A DNA stretch of 64,000 nt from Neotamlana nanhaiensis (GCF_000943555.1 NZ_JTDV01000005.1:62001-126000); one strand, 5' to 3'. Counted from the first letter of the stretch, positions 43,516 to 51,493 are shown. Notes: generated from the letters alone by a model not told the origin. Numbers and translations: made by a program.

Positions 43516-44289
43516 TTAATTTACTGTAACAAAAATAAGTGTTGTGGTTAACAAAAATGAAGTTATTGTCATTATAGTATTTAAACGTCTATCCCCTGAA
43601 GCACTACTTATAGCCGAATTGTTAGGTTCCACATAAATATAATCGTTTTGAGTTAAATAAAATACTGGGGAATTAAAAATTTCTTTACTAGTTAAATCAA
43701 CCCTTGTATAAACTTTCGTTCCGTTTTGGTTTCTAATTACCAAAACATTATCACGTTTACCATTAATATTCAAATCACCTGCCATTCCAAGTGCTTCTAG
43801 TATAGTAACTCTACCATTTGGAACCTCATAAACCCCTGGACTATTTACAGCTCCAGTAATTGTAACTCTGTAATTTAAAATTCTAATAATAACCACTGGA
43901 TCTTTCAACAAGTTACCATCTTTAAACTTTTTCTTGAATAATTCCTTTGCTTCTTCTACAGTTAAACCTAAAAGTTTTACTTTACCCAACACAGGAAAAT
44001 CTATATTTCCATCAACATCAATAATATATTCTACCAAACTGCCTCCACTACCTGATTGAATCATTACATTATAAGGTTGAGCAAGTTCAGGGTTTAATGT
44101 AGAAATATAAACACTAACAATATCGCCAATCTTTAATTTTGCTTCAAAAGTATCGGTATCCACCATGGTTTCAAAGTCCTTGGCATTTTGAAAATAAACA
44201 ACATCTTTCTTTGTAACACAGGATGTGAAACAAAAAGAAACTAAAATTATGACTAAAAATTGTTTGAAATTTAGATTAAGTTTTTTCAT
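43516..44289 (-). CDS. Polysaccharide export lipoprotein (Wza family)
   Basis: A 257-residue Wza-like outer-membrane lipoprotein. The signal peptide ends in the lipobox FCFTSC, followed by the polysaccharide export domain (KLKIGDIVSVYISTLNPELAQ near 58-78, NIDFPVLGKVKLLGLTVEEAK near 107-127) and an SLBB domain (ITGAVNSPGVYEVPNGRVTILEAL near 158-181). A C-terminal helix (MTITSFLLTTTLIFVTVN) would cross the outer membrane. Start: the frame extends to 44337, but the ATG at 44289 gives a normal signal peptide. No Wzc kinase follows. It may serve the same glycan as the transferase and dehydratase at 39-41 kb. Confidence 0.9.
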   Translation of the reverse strand: MKKLNLNFKQFLVIILVSFCFTSCVTKKDVVYFQNAKDFETMVDTDTFEAKLKIGDIVSVYISTLNPELAQPYNVMIQSGSGGSLVEYIIDVDGNIDFPVLGKVKLLGLTVEEAKELFKKKFKDGNLLKDPVVIIRILNYRVTITGAVNSPGVYEVPNGRVTILEALGMAGDLNINGKRDNVLVIRNQNGTKVYTRVDLTSKEIFNSPVFYLTQNDYIYVEPNNSAISSASGDRRLNTIMTITSFLLTTTLIFVTVN

Positions 44290-44409
44290 TATTAATGTAT
44301 TAGAAATGGGTACAACAAAATGTGTTGTAAATATCATTTTTCGAAATTAAATGGTCAAAAAAATTCTTTAAATTACCAAATACTACTGTAATCTACACTT
44401 TTAAACAAA

Positions 44410-44433
44410 AAAAGCCCTCGAAAGAGAGCTTTT
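44410..44433 (-). terminator. Terminator after the Lrp gene
   Basis: AAAAGC-CTC and GAG-GCTTTT pair around a GAAA loop with one mismatch. On the minus strand the hairpin is followed by TTTTTTTG. It lies 17 bases after the lrp-type stop codon. Confidence 0.65.
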
Positions 44434-44450
44434 ATAAATAAACTTTTATT

Positions 44451-44930
44451 TTATAAATCGTTAAAAATAGAGTGCATTAAACGTTTTTTATCGTTTATAC
44501 TCTCTTCTAGCGAAATCATGGTTTCGGTTCTGTAAACACCTTCAATATCATCTAACAAGAAAATAACTTCTTTCGCATGCTCAGTACTTCTAGCTCTAAT
44601 TTTACAGAAAATATTAAATTTACCTGTTGTGATATGTGCTACTGTAACATAAGGAATTTCGTTTATACGCTCTAAAACAAATTTAGTTTGCGAAGTATTA
44701 TTTAAATAAACACCTACATAAGCAATAAAAGAGTATCCTAATTTTTTATAATCTAACATTAACGAAGAACCTTTAATAATGCCCGATTCCTCCATTTTTT
44801 TTACACGAACATGCACTGTTCCTGCCGATATTAATAATTTTTTTGCTATGTCTGTAAATGGTATTCTTGTGTTATCTATTAACATATCAAGAATTTGATG
44901 ATCGATTTCGTCCAGTTTAATTTTTCCCAT
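44451..44930 (-). CDS. Lrp/AsnC family transcriptional regulator
   Basis: A 159-residue regulator with an N-terminal winged helix-turn-helix (IDHQILDMLIDNTRIPFTDIAKKL then ISAGTVHVRVKKMEESGIIKG, residues 8-56). A C-terminal RAM/AsnC domain (about 65-155) binds an amino acid and forms octamers. Lrp proteins control amino acid and nitrogen genes. The nearest neighbours are an M14 peptidase upstream on the same strand (70 bases) and the export lipoprotein. The ligand cannot be read. It has its own terminator. Confidence 0.92.
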   Translation of the reverse strand: MGKIKLDEIDHQILDMLIDNTRIPFTDIAKKLLISAGTVHVRVKKMEESGIIKGSSLMLDYKKLGYSFIAYVGVYLNNTSQTKFVLERINEIPYVTVAHITTGKFNIFCKIRARSTEHAKEVIFLLDDIEGVYRTETMISLEESINDKKRLMHSIFNDL

Positions 44931-45000
44931 AATTAATTTTTGTTAAACAAAAAGTAAAATTAATACATTTTTATTAAAAATAACACATAAAAAGTACGTT

Positions 45001-46143
45001 TTATTTCGGTATTAATGATGTTTTTTCATTATTCATTATCACGAAAACGTTTTCGTAACCTATTTTCACTACTTCACCATTTTCGTCACACACAATACCT
45101 CCTTTAGCATCCATTTCATTATGTCCATAAAACGCGCATAAATCTTCTATTTTTTCAATTTTAGGCTTAAATTTAATTTCCTCTTCTTCTAAAACTTCTT
45201 GATATTGAACAGCGATATCTAAAACTTCATTATTAAATGTTGCATTTCTAATGATGACATCAAAAAAACTTTTTTCATTTTCTGGAATCTTAAAATACTC
45301 TTCATACAAACCTCCTGAAACATCATTATTTGCAATATAAACCAAGGATTTTACATAAGATAAATAAATTAGTTCGCGAGTAAACTCTCTTCCGTAATCG
45401 TTATTAAAATGACCAGCTTCAAACAATATAGTTGGTATATTTTCACTTTGAAAAGTATCTCCAACGCAATTTAAATTAAAAGCATCATCATACACTCCTA
45501 TTTGCTCTGGAATTACGTCTTGCAAGGCTTCATTCATTTCTGCTATAATTTCCATAGCAACTTTTCTATTGTCTGTTACAGTGCATGCTTCATCCTGTGC
45601 TGGAGCCAAAAACGATACTGTTGCAGATTTACCTGTATTTCCAGCCCCAAAAATGGTTCGTTGACCATGCAAATTATAACAATAATGCGGCTTAAAACTA
45701 GTAAAAACGGTTCTTAAGCATTTACTTTCCGGTTGCGATAAGTTTTGAGCATCTCTATTTAAATCAACTTGGTTAGCGTTTATTCTCGTATAGGCCTCGG
45801 CGCCATCAGGATTTAAAATTGGTATTATATATAAGGTACATTTAGTTAAAATGTCCTTTAAATATTCTTCGGTTTTAAAAGAATTTAATAAGTCGAAAAT
45901 AGCCTTAGTTGTAGTCGATTCATTTCCATGCATTTGTGACCACATTAAAATTCGCTTTTCACCAGATCCTATTTTTAGACCATAAATAGGCTTATTTAAA
46001 ACCGATATTCCTATTGTTTCAACAACAATACTACTATCTAAATTTTTAATTAATGGCTCTATGTGCTTATTAATTATATATCGATGCGATAAACTCGTCT
46101 CTTTGTTTTTTTTAAACAGTGTTCTTATTTGTGCAGTATTCAT
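45001..46143 (-). CDS. M14-family zinc carboxypeptidase-like protein
   Basis: A 380-residue cytosolic M14-like metallopeptidase. Zinc ligands are in MWSQMHGNESTTTKAIFDLL near 68-87 (HxxE) and the later His in YCYNLHGQRTIFGAG near 155. IIPILNPDGAEAYTRINANQVDLNRD near 104-130 carries the substrate Arg and Asn region, and ILFEAGHFNNDYGRE near 240 the catalytic Glu. A further 100-residue C-terminal part has no clear assignment. There is no signal peptide, so it may act on peptides or amide conjugates inside the cell. Its promoter region holds GTTACAnnTGTAAAC sites shared with the XRE gene. Confidence 0.85.
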   Translation of the reverse strand: MNTAQIRTLFKKNKETSLSHRYIINKHIEPLIKNLDSSIVVETIGISVLNKPIYGLKIGSGEKRILMWSQMHGNESTTTKAIFDLLNSFKTEEYLKDILTKCTLYIIPILNPDGAEAYTRINANQVDLNRDAQNLSQPESKCLRTVFTSFKPHYCYNLHGQRTIFGAGNTGKSATVSFLAPAQDEACTVTDNRKVAMEIIAEMNEALQDVIPEQIGVYDDAFNLNCVGDTFQSENIPTILFEAGHFNNDYGREFTRELIYLSYVKSLVYIANNDVSGGLYEEYFKIPENEKSFFDVIIRNATFNNEVLDIAVQYQEVLEEEEIKFKPKIEKIEDLCAFYGHNEMDAKGGIVCDENGEVVKIGYENVFVIMNNEKTSLIPK

Positions 46144-46433
46144 GTTTTTTTATTGAGTTACAAATGTAAACAATATTAAAGTTACATATGTAAACAACAA
46201 AAATATTGAAGTTTGATACAATTGTAAACAGAAATTAGTCATACTTAATAATAGTAGTTACAATTTATTTCTTAGCAAAACAACCAAGTTAATTAAATTG
46301 TGTAAATGAGATATTTAATAAACTTTACATAAAGTAATTATTTAAATATATTTAGTGTTTTGGCTTTGTAAATTTCATTTTTATTTTAACCTATTTACTT
46401 TTGTAAACTTATTTTTTTATAATTTTGTTTACA
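46144..46433. promoter_or_regulatory. Divergent control region with a repeated GTTACAnnTGTAAAC operator
   Basis: Near-palindromic 15-mers of consensus GTTACAWWTGTAAAC occur at 46157-46171, 46181-46195 and 46215-46229, near the peptidase start. A related one occurs at 46394-46408. A 16-mer GTTTACAATGATAAAC at 46427-46442 overlaps the start codon of the XRE regulator, and a half site lies near 46257. The simplest reading is an operator array bound by the XRE protein, repressing itself and controlling the peptidase. Confidence 0.65.
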
Positions 46434-46838
46434 ATGATAAACAATGAAAATTTTATTAAACGGCTTCAAAAAGTCATCGAATATTATGGCGAATCAGCCT
46501 CCTCTTTTGCTGAAAAAATTGGAGTGCAACGTTCAAGCATTTCTCATATTCTATCAGGACGAAATAAACCCAGCTTAGATTTTATTTTAAAAATTTTACA
46601 TACTTACCCCGAAATAAATTTGTACTGGCTTTTTAATGGTAAAGGTGAGTTTTTTGGTGAAGATGAAAATAAATCAATTAAAAAGGAATTACCCAAAGAA
46701 GATTTGTTTTCGGCAAACTATAGCGAATTAGAAAAAAAGCAAGCTAATATCAATACGAGTTTTGAAGAAAAAGGCAAAACTATTGAACGCATCGTTATTT
46801 TTTACACCGATGGAACTTTTAAAAACTTCAACAACTAA
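46434..46838 (+). CDS. XRE-family helix-turn-helix regulator
   Basis: A 134-residue regulator with a lambda-repressor-type HTH (residues 4-70: FIKRLQKVIEYYGESASSF, then IGVQRSSISHILSGRNKPS and LDFILKILHTYPEINLYWL) and a polar C-terminal tail without a clear domain. Start: the ATG at 46434 gives the standard N-terminus; the TTG at 46425 would add three residues. The start codon lies within an inverted repeat (TTGTTTA/TAAACAA), so the protein probably represses its own translation start region. It is divergent from the M14 peptidase, the likely regulated gene. Confidence 0.87.
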   Translation: MINNENFIKRLQKVIEYYGESASSFAEKIGVQRSSISHILSGRNKPSLDFILKILHTYPEINLYWLFNGKGEFFGEDENKSIKKELPKEDLFSANYSELEKKQANINTSFEEKGKTIERIVIFYTDGTFKNFNN

Positions 46839-46882
46839 TTAAAATATCTTTCTACTTTTGCTAAGAATTTTAATTAAACCTT

Positions 46883-47251
46883 ATGCGATTTTTATATTTA
46901 ATTTTATGTGTATCACTTTTTAGCTGTTATAATACGACTAGAAATTGTAGTGATTTTAAAATAGGGGAATTTTACAGTGAAGTTAATATTAACGGAACTT
47001 TATATAAATCCAATTTTTATAGAACTGAAGATTTACAGGTTGAAATATATAACAACAAAATTGACTCTTCAAAACTCCGATGGATTAATGATTGTGAAGT
47101 TATTTTTAAAACCATAAACCCTAAAAACAGAGCAGAACGCAAAGATGTTCATTTAAAAATTCTAACAACCACCGATTCGTCTTACACCTACGAATACTCG
47201 TATGTTGGCGAAACTAAAAAGCAAAAAGGCATCGCTTATAAAGCGAAATAA
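46883..47251 (+). CDS. Small lipoprotein of unknown function, 122 aa
   Basis: A signal peptide MRFLYLILCVSLFSC ends in a lipobox with Cys15. The mature part has NCSDFKIGEFYSE near 21-33 and RWINDCEVIFKTIN near 66-79, a two-cysteine pattern. I recall it in small flavobacterial lipoproteins that have been mislabelled DNA topoisomerase IV, but there is no topoisomerase content. It may form a lipocalin-like small barrel. It follows the XRE gene by 44 bases on the same strand; a link is not shown. Confidence 0.75.
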   Translation: MRFLYLILCVSLFSCYNTTRNCSDFKIGEFYSEVNINGTLYKSNFYRTEDLQVEIYNNKIDSSKLRWINDCEVIFKTINPKNRAERKDVHLKILTTTDSSYTYEYSYVGETKKQKGIAYKAK

Positions 47252-47253
47252 TT

Positions 47254-47754
47254 TCAATTAACCGGATATAAAAAGGCCTCCGATAATTCAAAATCTACTG
47301 ATTTATCTGTATTTACAAAGTATTTTACTAATACTTCGCCCCAAAATTCACCATCGGAAAAGTTAGCAATTAACCATTTATGGTTTAAAAACTTAACGTT
47401 GTTTATTAGCATTTTTCTACCGTCGCTCGAAGTATATGGTACAAGTGGGTGTTCTCCTTTTACGGTATTAGTTTCATATAATTTATCTTTTATATACGGA
47501 ATTAGTGCTTCAACTTTATAACCGTCTGCTTCAAAATAACTTAAAGCATCTTCATTTTGCTCTAAACTAAAACCAGAATAATCCTGTAATTTATGATGCA
47601 AGCCTACTACCGAATCTTTATATTTTTCAACTTGAACTTTAAAACCTTCGTTTTTTTTATTTAAATCTTCAAAAACGCGTTTTGCATTTACATATTGAAA
47701 AATCACTAACAATACGGCAAAAACAAATAGGTACATAAAAATTCTCTGTTTCAT
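47254..47754 (-). CDS. Single-pass membrane protein of unknown function, 166 aa
   Basis: An N-terminal membrane helix (residues 5-22, IFMYLFVFAVLLVIFQYV) is followed by a coiled-coil-like stretch (EDLNKKNEGFKVQVEKYKD). A globular domain of about 100 residues then contains LVPYTSSDGRKMLINNVKFLNHKWLI. No family is recognised. It ends two bases from the converging lipoprotein gene and lies 17 bases after the MBL-fold hydrolase gene on the same strand, so the two are probably co-transcribed. Confidence 0.72.
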   Translation of the reverse strand: MKQRIFMYLFVFAVLLVIFQYVNAKRVFEDLNKKNEGFKVQVEKYKDSVVGLHHKLQDYSGFSLEQNEDALSYFEADGYKVEALIPYIKDKLYETNTVKGEHPLVPYTSSDGRKMLINNVKFLNHKWLIANFSDGEFWGEVLVKYFVNTDKSVDFELSEAFLYPVN

Positions 47755-47771
47755 TTTTTCTTTTCTGTTTT

Positions 47772-48533
47772 TTAAATAAATAATTCTAAACCATCATAAG
47801 CCAAAAATACATTTTCGGGTAATGTTTTTTCAACTTCATCATGAAAACCAAGTAAATGGCTAATGTGCGTTAAATAGGCTTTTTTAGGATTTACACGTTT
47901 TATAAAAGCTAATGCTTCCTCTAAATTAAAATGCGAATGATGCGGCTGATCTCGTAACGCATTAACAACCAAAACATCAATATTTTTTAACTTCTCCACC
48001 TCGTCATCTTCTATAGTTTTCATGTCTGTGAGATATGCAAAGTCTCCAAACTTATAGCCAAAAACTTGTAGGTTTCCGTGCATTCCGTTTATCGGTTCTA
48101 CTTCAAGGTTTTGCAACCTAAACGGTTTGTTTTCAACCACATTTTCAATAACCGCTGGAGCTCCAGGATATTTATTTTTACTTTCAAAAATATAATTAAA
48201 TCGTATTCTAAGCTCATTTAAAACACGCTTGTGGGCATATAAAGGCATATCGCCATTCATATAATAAAATGGGCGAATATCATCGAGACCTAAAACATGA
48301 TCGGAATGTTCGTGTGTAAATAAAATTCCATCTAGTTTTGTACAGCCCGATCGTAACATTTGATATCTAAAATCGGGACCACAATCAACAACATAACAAA
48401 AACTATCCCACTCAACCAAAATTGAAACTCGTAAACGTTTGTCTTTTTTATTAGTACTTAAACAAACCGGGTGCGTATTTCCAATTATTGGAACGCCTTG
48501 AGATGTGCCAGTACCTAAAAATGTAATTTTCAA
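47772..48533 (-). CDS. MBL-fold metal-dependent hydrolase (PhnP/RNase Z-like)
   Basis: A 253-residue metallo-beta-lactamase-fold protein. The metal motif is LFTHEHSDHVLGLDDIRPF near 72-90 (HxHxDH), with further ligands in YVVDCGPDFRYQ near 47, AYLTDMKTIE near 168 and HHSHFNLEEAL near 197. THISHLLGFHDE stands near the C-terminus. The N-terminus ITFLGTGTSQGVPIIG and overall layout match the PhnP-like cyclic phosphodiesterase branch. The substrate is unknown; a phosphodiester is likely. It heads a two-gene minus-strand unit. Confidence 0.88.
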   Translation of the reverse strand: MKITFLGTGTSQGVPIIGNTHPVCLSTNKKDKRLRVSILVEWDSFCYVVDCGPDFRYQMLRSGCTKLDGILFTHEHSDHVLGLDDIRPFYYMNGDMPLYAHKRVLNELRIRFNYIFESKNKYPGAPAVIENVVENKPFRLQNLEVEPINGMHGNLQVFGYKFGDFAYLTDMKTIEDDEVEKLKNIDVLVVNALRDQPHHSHFNLEEALAFIKRVNPKKAYLTHISHLLGFHDEVEKTLPENVFLAYDGLELFI

Positions 48534-48571
48534 AGTAATATTAAAGTTTGCTACAAAAATAAACTTATTTT

Positions 48572-48601
48572 TTTGTTTGCTTTACTTATTTAATACCTTT
48601 G
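48572..48601 (+). promoter_or_regulatory. Promoter for the 488-aa protein
   Basis: TTTG (48572-48575) and TACCTTTG (48594-48601) are separated by 18 bases, a full match to the Bacteroidota -33/-7 promoter layout, 28 bases before the start codon. Confidence 0.65.
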
Positions 48602-48629
48602 TGTGAAACTGTTTTAACCTATATATACT

Positions 48630-50096
48630 ATGGAAATCACCATAAAAGGAGATAAAGAAATCGATAACGTACCATCATTAAAAACCAAGGCGCTTCGTAT
48701 TAATTTAAACGAAAACATTTACGGAACTTTCGCCGAAATTGGTGCTGGTCAAGAAACATGTAGACATTTTTTTAGAGCCGGTGGTGCTTCGGGTACTATT
48801 GCAAAAGCAATGTCGGCTTACGATAAAGATTTTAGTGATGCCATTTATGGGACTGAAGATGATGGGCGCTACGTAACAGAAGCCAGATTGCGCAAAATGT
48901 TGGCCCATGAAATGAACTTAATTGAAGACCGTATTACTCGCGAAAAAAACCCTAATAAAATATTTTTTACCTATGCTAATACCGTAGCAACTATTGATTT
49001 TGCAAAACAATTTAAAGGACATGGTTGGGTTGGTATTCGATATCAAGTTGAAGCTACGGGCGATTATAACGAAATTATTTTACACCTTAGGTTTAAAGAA
49101 ACCGATGCACGTTTACAACAAGAAACCTTAGGTATTTTAGGTACAAACTTAATTTACGGTGCTTTTTACAAATACAACGAACCCAAAAAATTACTACGTT
49201 ATTTGTACGATCACTTACATAAAGATCAAGTAGAAATTGACACAATAAACTTCTCTGGGCCAGTATTTAAAAATGTAGACAACCGTTTAATGAGTTTGCA
49301 ACTGGTTAAAAATGGCATGACCGATGCTGTAATGTTTGGTCCTGATGGTACCAACGTTTTACCTGCAAAAATTTTCTACAAGAAAAATATTTTAGCACTT
49401 CGTGGAAGCTTTAGGCCTGTAACTAAGGTAAACATGGCGATGTATGAGAAATCGTACGAGATGTTTATTAATGAAAATAAAGTTTCAAAAGAAAAAACCG
49501 AAGTAGTTTTTGAAATCACCTTATCTAATCTTAGAGCCGAAGGTGAAATTGATGAACAGGATTTTATTGATAGAGCCGATTTACTTTGCTCTCTAGGGCA
49601 TTCGGTTATGATTTCCAATTTTCAAGAATACTACAAAGTTGTTGAATATTTCTCGAACTACACCAAAGCTAGAATGGGCTTAGTTATGGGCGTTAGCAAT
49701 ATGATTGATATTTTTGATGAAAAATACTATCGCCATATAAGCGGCGGTATACTTGAAGCTTTTGGTAAACTATTCTTTAAAGATTTAAAAGTTTACTTAT
49801 ACCCAATGCTCGATACCGATTCTGGTGAGTTAATAAACAGTGAGAATTTAAAAGTTCATCCAAGAATGAAAGAGCTATTTAAATTCTTTAAATACAACGG
49901 AAAAGTGATAGATATTGAAGAATACGATAAAAGTATTATGAATATTTTCTCTCGTCAAATATTAAAAATGATTACCAATGGTGAATCTGGTTGGGAAGAT
50001 ATGGTTCCTGAAGGTACAGCCGAATTAATTAAAGATTACCGCTTATTTGGTTACACCCGTAAACCACTTACTTTAAACCGGAAACGTTTAAAATAA
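48630..50096 (+). CDS. Conserved cytosolic protein of unknown function, 488 aa
   Basis: A large soluble protein with no signal peptide and no membrane helix. Distinctive segments are GAGQETCRHFFRAGGASGTIAKAMSAYD near 38-65, YGTEDDGRYVTEARLRKML near 73-91, LGTNLIYGAFYKYNEPKKLLRYLYD near 170-194 and VMGVSNMIDIFDEKYYRHISGGILEAFG near 349-376. I recall members of this family labelled TonB-dependent receptor or nicotinamide adenylyltransferase in databases. Neither fits: there is no barrel, plug, signal peptide or nucleotidyltransferase HxGH. It stands alone with its own promoter and terminator. Function unknown. Confidence 0.78.
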   Translation: MEITIKGDKEIDNVPSLKTKALRINLNENIYGTFAEIGAGQETCRHFFRAGGASGTIAKAMSAYDKDFSDAIYGTEDDGRYVTEARLRKMLAHEMNLIEDRITREKNPNKIFFTYANTVATIDFAKQFKGHGWVGIRYQVEATGDYNEIILHLRFKETDARLQQETLGILGTNLIYGAFYKYNEPKKLLRYLYDHLHKDQVEIDTINFSGPVFKNVDNRLMSLQLVKNGMTDAVMFGPDGTNVLPAKIFYKKNILALRGSFRPVTKVNMAMYEKSYEMFINENKVSKEKTEVVFEITLSNLRAEGEIDEQDFIDRADLLCSLGHSVMISNFQEYYKVVEYFSNYTKARMGLVMGVSNMIDIFDEKYYRHISGGILEAFGKLFFKDLKVYLYPMLDTDSGELINSENLKVHPRMKELFKFFKYNGKVIDIEEYDKSIMNIFSRQILKMITNGESGWEDMVPEGTAELIKDYRLFGYTRKPLTLNRKRLK

Positions 50097-50119
50097 TAAA
50101 AACACTTTCTTTAAAATGC

Positions 50120-50166
50120 AATATGTCATTTTAAGCCAATTTTCAATAAGCTTAAAATGACATATT
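50120..50166. terminator. Strong bidirectional terminator
   Basis: A perfect 17-bp stem, AATATGTCATTTTAAGC and GCTTAAAATGACATATT, with a 13-base loop is followed by seven Ts. It separates the 488-aa protein gene from the converging bcp. Confidence 0.85.
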
Positions 50167-50183
50167 TTTTTATACACTACCTG

Positions 50184-50636
50184 TTACTCTAAAATTTGAG
50201 CAGCGTGATCTTTAGTTTTAACCTTATCAATAACACGTTCTACAATACCATTTTCGTCTACTAAAAATGTTTTGCGGTGTATGCCATCGTATTCACGTCC
50301 CATAAACTTTTTAGGCCCCCAAACCCCAAATGCATTAATAACTGTTTTGTCCTCATCAGCTAATAAAGGGAACGGAAATTCATATTTGTTTTTAAAGTTC
50401 GATTGACGTTTTTCACTATCGGCGCTAACACCTAAAAGCTCATAACCCGCTTCTTGTAAGCCTTTATAATTATCTCTTAAATTACAAGCTTCGGCTGTAC
50501 AACCTGGTGTACTTGCTTTTGGATAAAAAAACACCACTAACTTTTTTCCTTTATAATCGCTTAACGACACCACATTTCCTGCTTCATCTTTTACCGAAAA
50601 ATTTGGAACAGCATCGCCTTGTTTTAATGTATTCAT
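50184..50636 (-). CDS. bcp: Thioredoxin-dependent thiol peroxidase (Bcp/PrxQ)
   Basis: Bcp reduces hydrogen peroxide and organic peroxides with thioredoxin electrons. The 150-residue protein has the peroxidatic cysteine in FYPKASTPGCTAEACNLRD near residue 45, with a second Cys five residues on, the 2-Cys PrxQ arrangement. KKFMGREYDGIHRKTFLVDENG lies near 105-126. Start: the frame extends to 50681, but that region holds the promoter box TATTTTTG (50662-50669) and overlaps nth, so the ATG at 50636 is chosen. It is divergent from nth. Confidence 0.94.
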   Translation of the reverse strand: MNTLKQGDAVPNFSVKDEAGNVVSLSDYKGKKLVVFFYPKASTPGCTAEACNLRDNYKGLQEAGYELLGVSADSEKRQSNFKNKYEFPFPLLADEDKTVINAFGVWGPKKFMGREYDGIHRKTFLVDENGIVERVIDKVKTKDHAAQILE

Positions 50637-50641
50637 AATAG

Positions 50642-50669
50642 TAACTTTGATTTTTTCACTACAAAAATA
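50642..50669. promoter_or_regulatory. Overlapping divergent promoters for nth and bcp
   Basis: TAACTTTG on the plus strand (50642-50649) faces nth, 25 bases before its ATG. TATTTTTG on the minus strand (50662-50669) faces bcp, 25 bases before its ATG. The two -7 boxes are 12 bases apart, so the two promoters probably compete. Confidence 0.55.
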
Positions 50670-50674
50670 CAATA

Positions 50675-51334
50675 ATGACAAAAAACGAAAAGGTAAATTT
50701 TGTTATAAACACCTTATATAAATTATACCCTGAAATACCTATCCCTCTAGATCATAAAGATCCATATACATTACTTATTGCTGTATTAATGTCTGCACAG
50801 AGTACCGATGTTCGTGTAAACCAGATAACACCGCTTCTGTTTGAAAGTGCCGACAATCCATATGATATGGTAAAACTTACGGTTGAAGAAATTAGAGATA
50901 TTATTAAACCTGTTGGTTTATCTCCAATGAAAAGCAAAGGTATTCATGGTTTATCTAAAATTTTAATTGAAAAATATGATGGAAAAGTACCTCGAACCTA
51001 CGAAGCACTTGAGGCTTTACCAGCTGTTGGACATAAAACCGCGGCAGTAGTACTTTCGCAAGCTTTTGGCATACCTGCTTTTCCGGTCGATACGCATATT
51101 CACAGATTAATGTATCGTTGGAATTTAAGTAATGGCAAAAACGTTGTGCAAACCGAAAAAGATGCCAAACGTTTATTTCCAGAAGAATTATGGAACGATT
51201 TACACCTACAAATTATTTGGTATGGTCGCGAGTACTCGCCTGCTCGTGGTTGGAATTTAGAAAAAGACATCATTACTAAAACAATAGGAAGAAAATCGGT
51301 TTTAGATGATTACTACAAATCAAAAAAGTCCTGA
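50675..51334 (+). CDS. nth: Endonuclease III-type DNA glycosylase lacking the iron-sulfur cluster
   Basis: The 219-residue HhH-GPD protein removes oxidised pyrimidines and cuts abasic sites. It shows LLIAVLMSAQSTDVRVNQITP near 32-52, the HhH motif LEALPAVGHKTAAVVLSQAFG near 110-130 with the catalytic Lys, and FPVDTHIHRLMYRW near 134-147 with the catalytic Asp. The C-terminal C-x6-C-x2-C-x5-C cluster site of E. coli Nth is absent. The equivalent region reads YGREYSPARGWNLEKDIITK, and the whole protein has no cysteine. The fold core is intact, so I expect an active cluster-free enzyme. A hairpin overlaps its stop codon. Confidence 0.92.
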   Translation: MTKNEKVNFVINTLYKLYPEIPIPLDHKDPYTLLIAVLMSAQSTDVRVNQITPLLFESADNPYDMVKLTVEEIRDIIKPVGLSPMKSKGIHGLSKILIEKYDGKVPRTYEALEALPAVGHKTAAVVLSQAFGIPAFPVDTHIHRLMYRWNLSNGKNVVQTEKDAKRLFPEELWNDLHLQIIWYGREYSPARGWNLEKDIITKTIGRKSVLDDYYKSKKS

Positions 51335-51349
51335 TAAATCAGGACTTTT
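51324..51349. terminator. Terminator overlapping the nth stop codon
   Basis: AAAAGTCCTGA (51324-51334) and TCAGGACTTTT (51339-51349) form a perfect 11-bp stem with a 4-base loop. The first arm includes the nth stop TGA. It can also serve the converging 46-aa ORF. Confidence 0.85.
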
Positions 51350-51352
51350 CAT

Positions 51353-51493
51353 TTAATTTAGAAGCGCTTCAAACTTCATTTTTTTATAATTTATAACACT
51401 TAAAGCCTTAGAGTAATTTAGAAGAAATTTAACCGTTTCTTCTTGGGGCTGCATTTCATTTAATGATTTTTGTTCAGAGTAAAGTTTTGCCAT
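51353..51493 (-). CDS. Small conserved-type protein, 46 aa, beside the sigma factor
   Basis: A short ORF on the minus strand reads MAKLYSEQKSLNEMQPQEET and goes on to VKFLLNYSKALSVINYKKM and FEALLN. It has balanced, protein-like composition, a predicted helix in the second half, and lies 58 bases downstream of the ECF sigma gene and just before a terminator. I recall similar short proteins next to this sigma factor in other flavobacteria, which would support it, but I could not compare. There is no membrane segment or signal peptide. It may be co-transcribed with the sigma factor. Confidence 0.65.
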   Translation of the reverse strand: MAKLYSEQKSLNEMQPQEETVKFLLNYSKALSVINYKKMKFEALLN

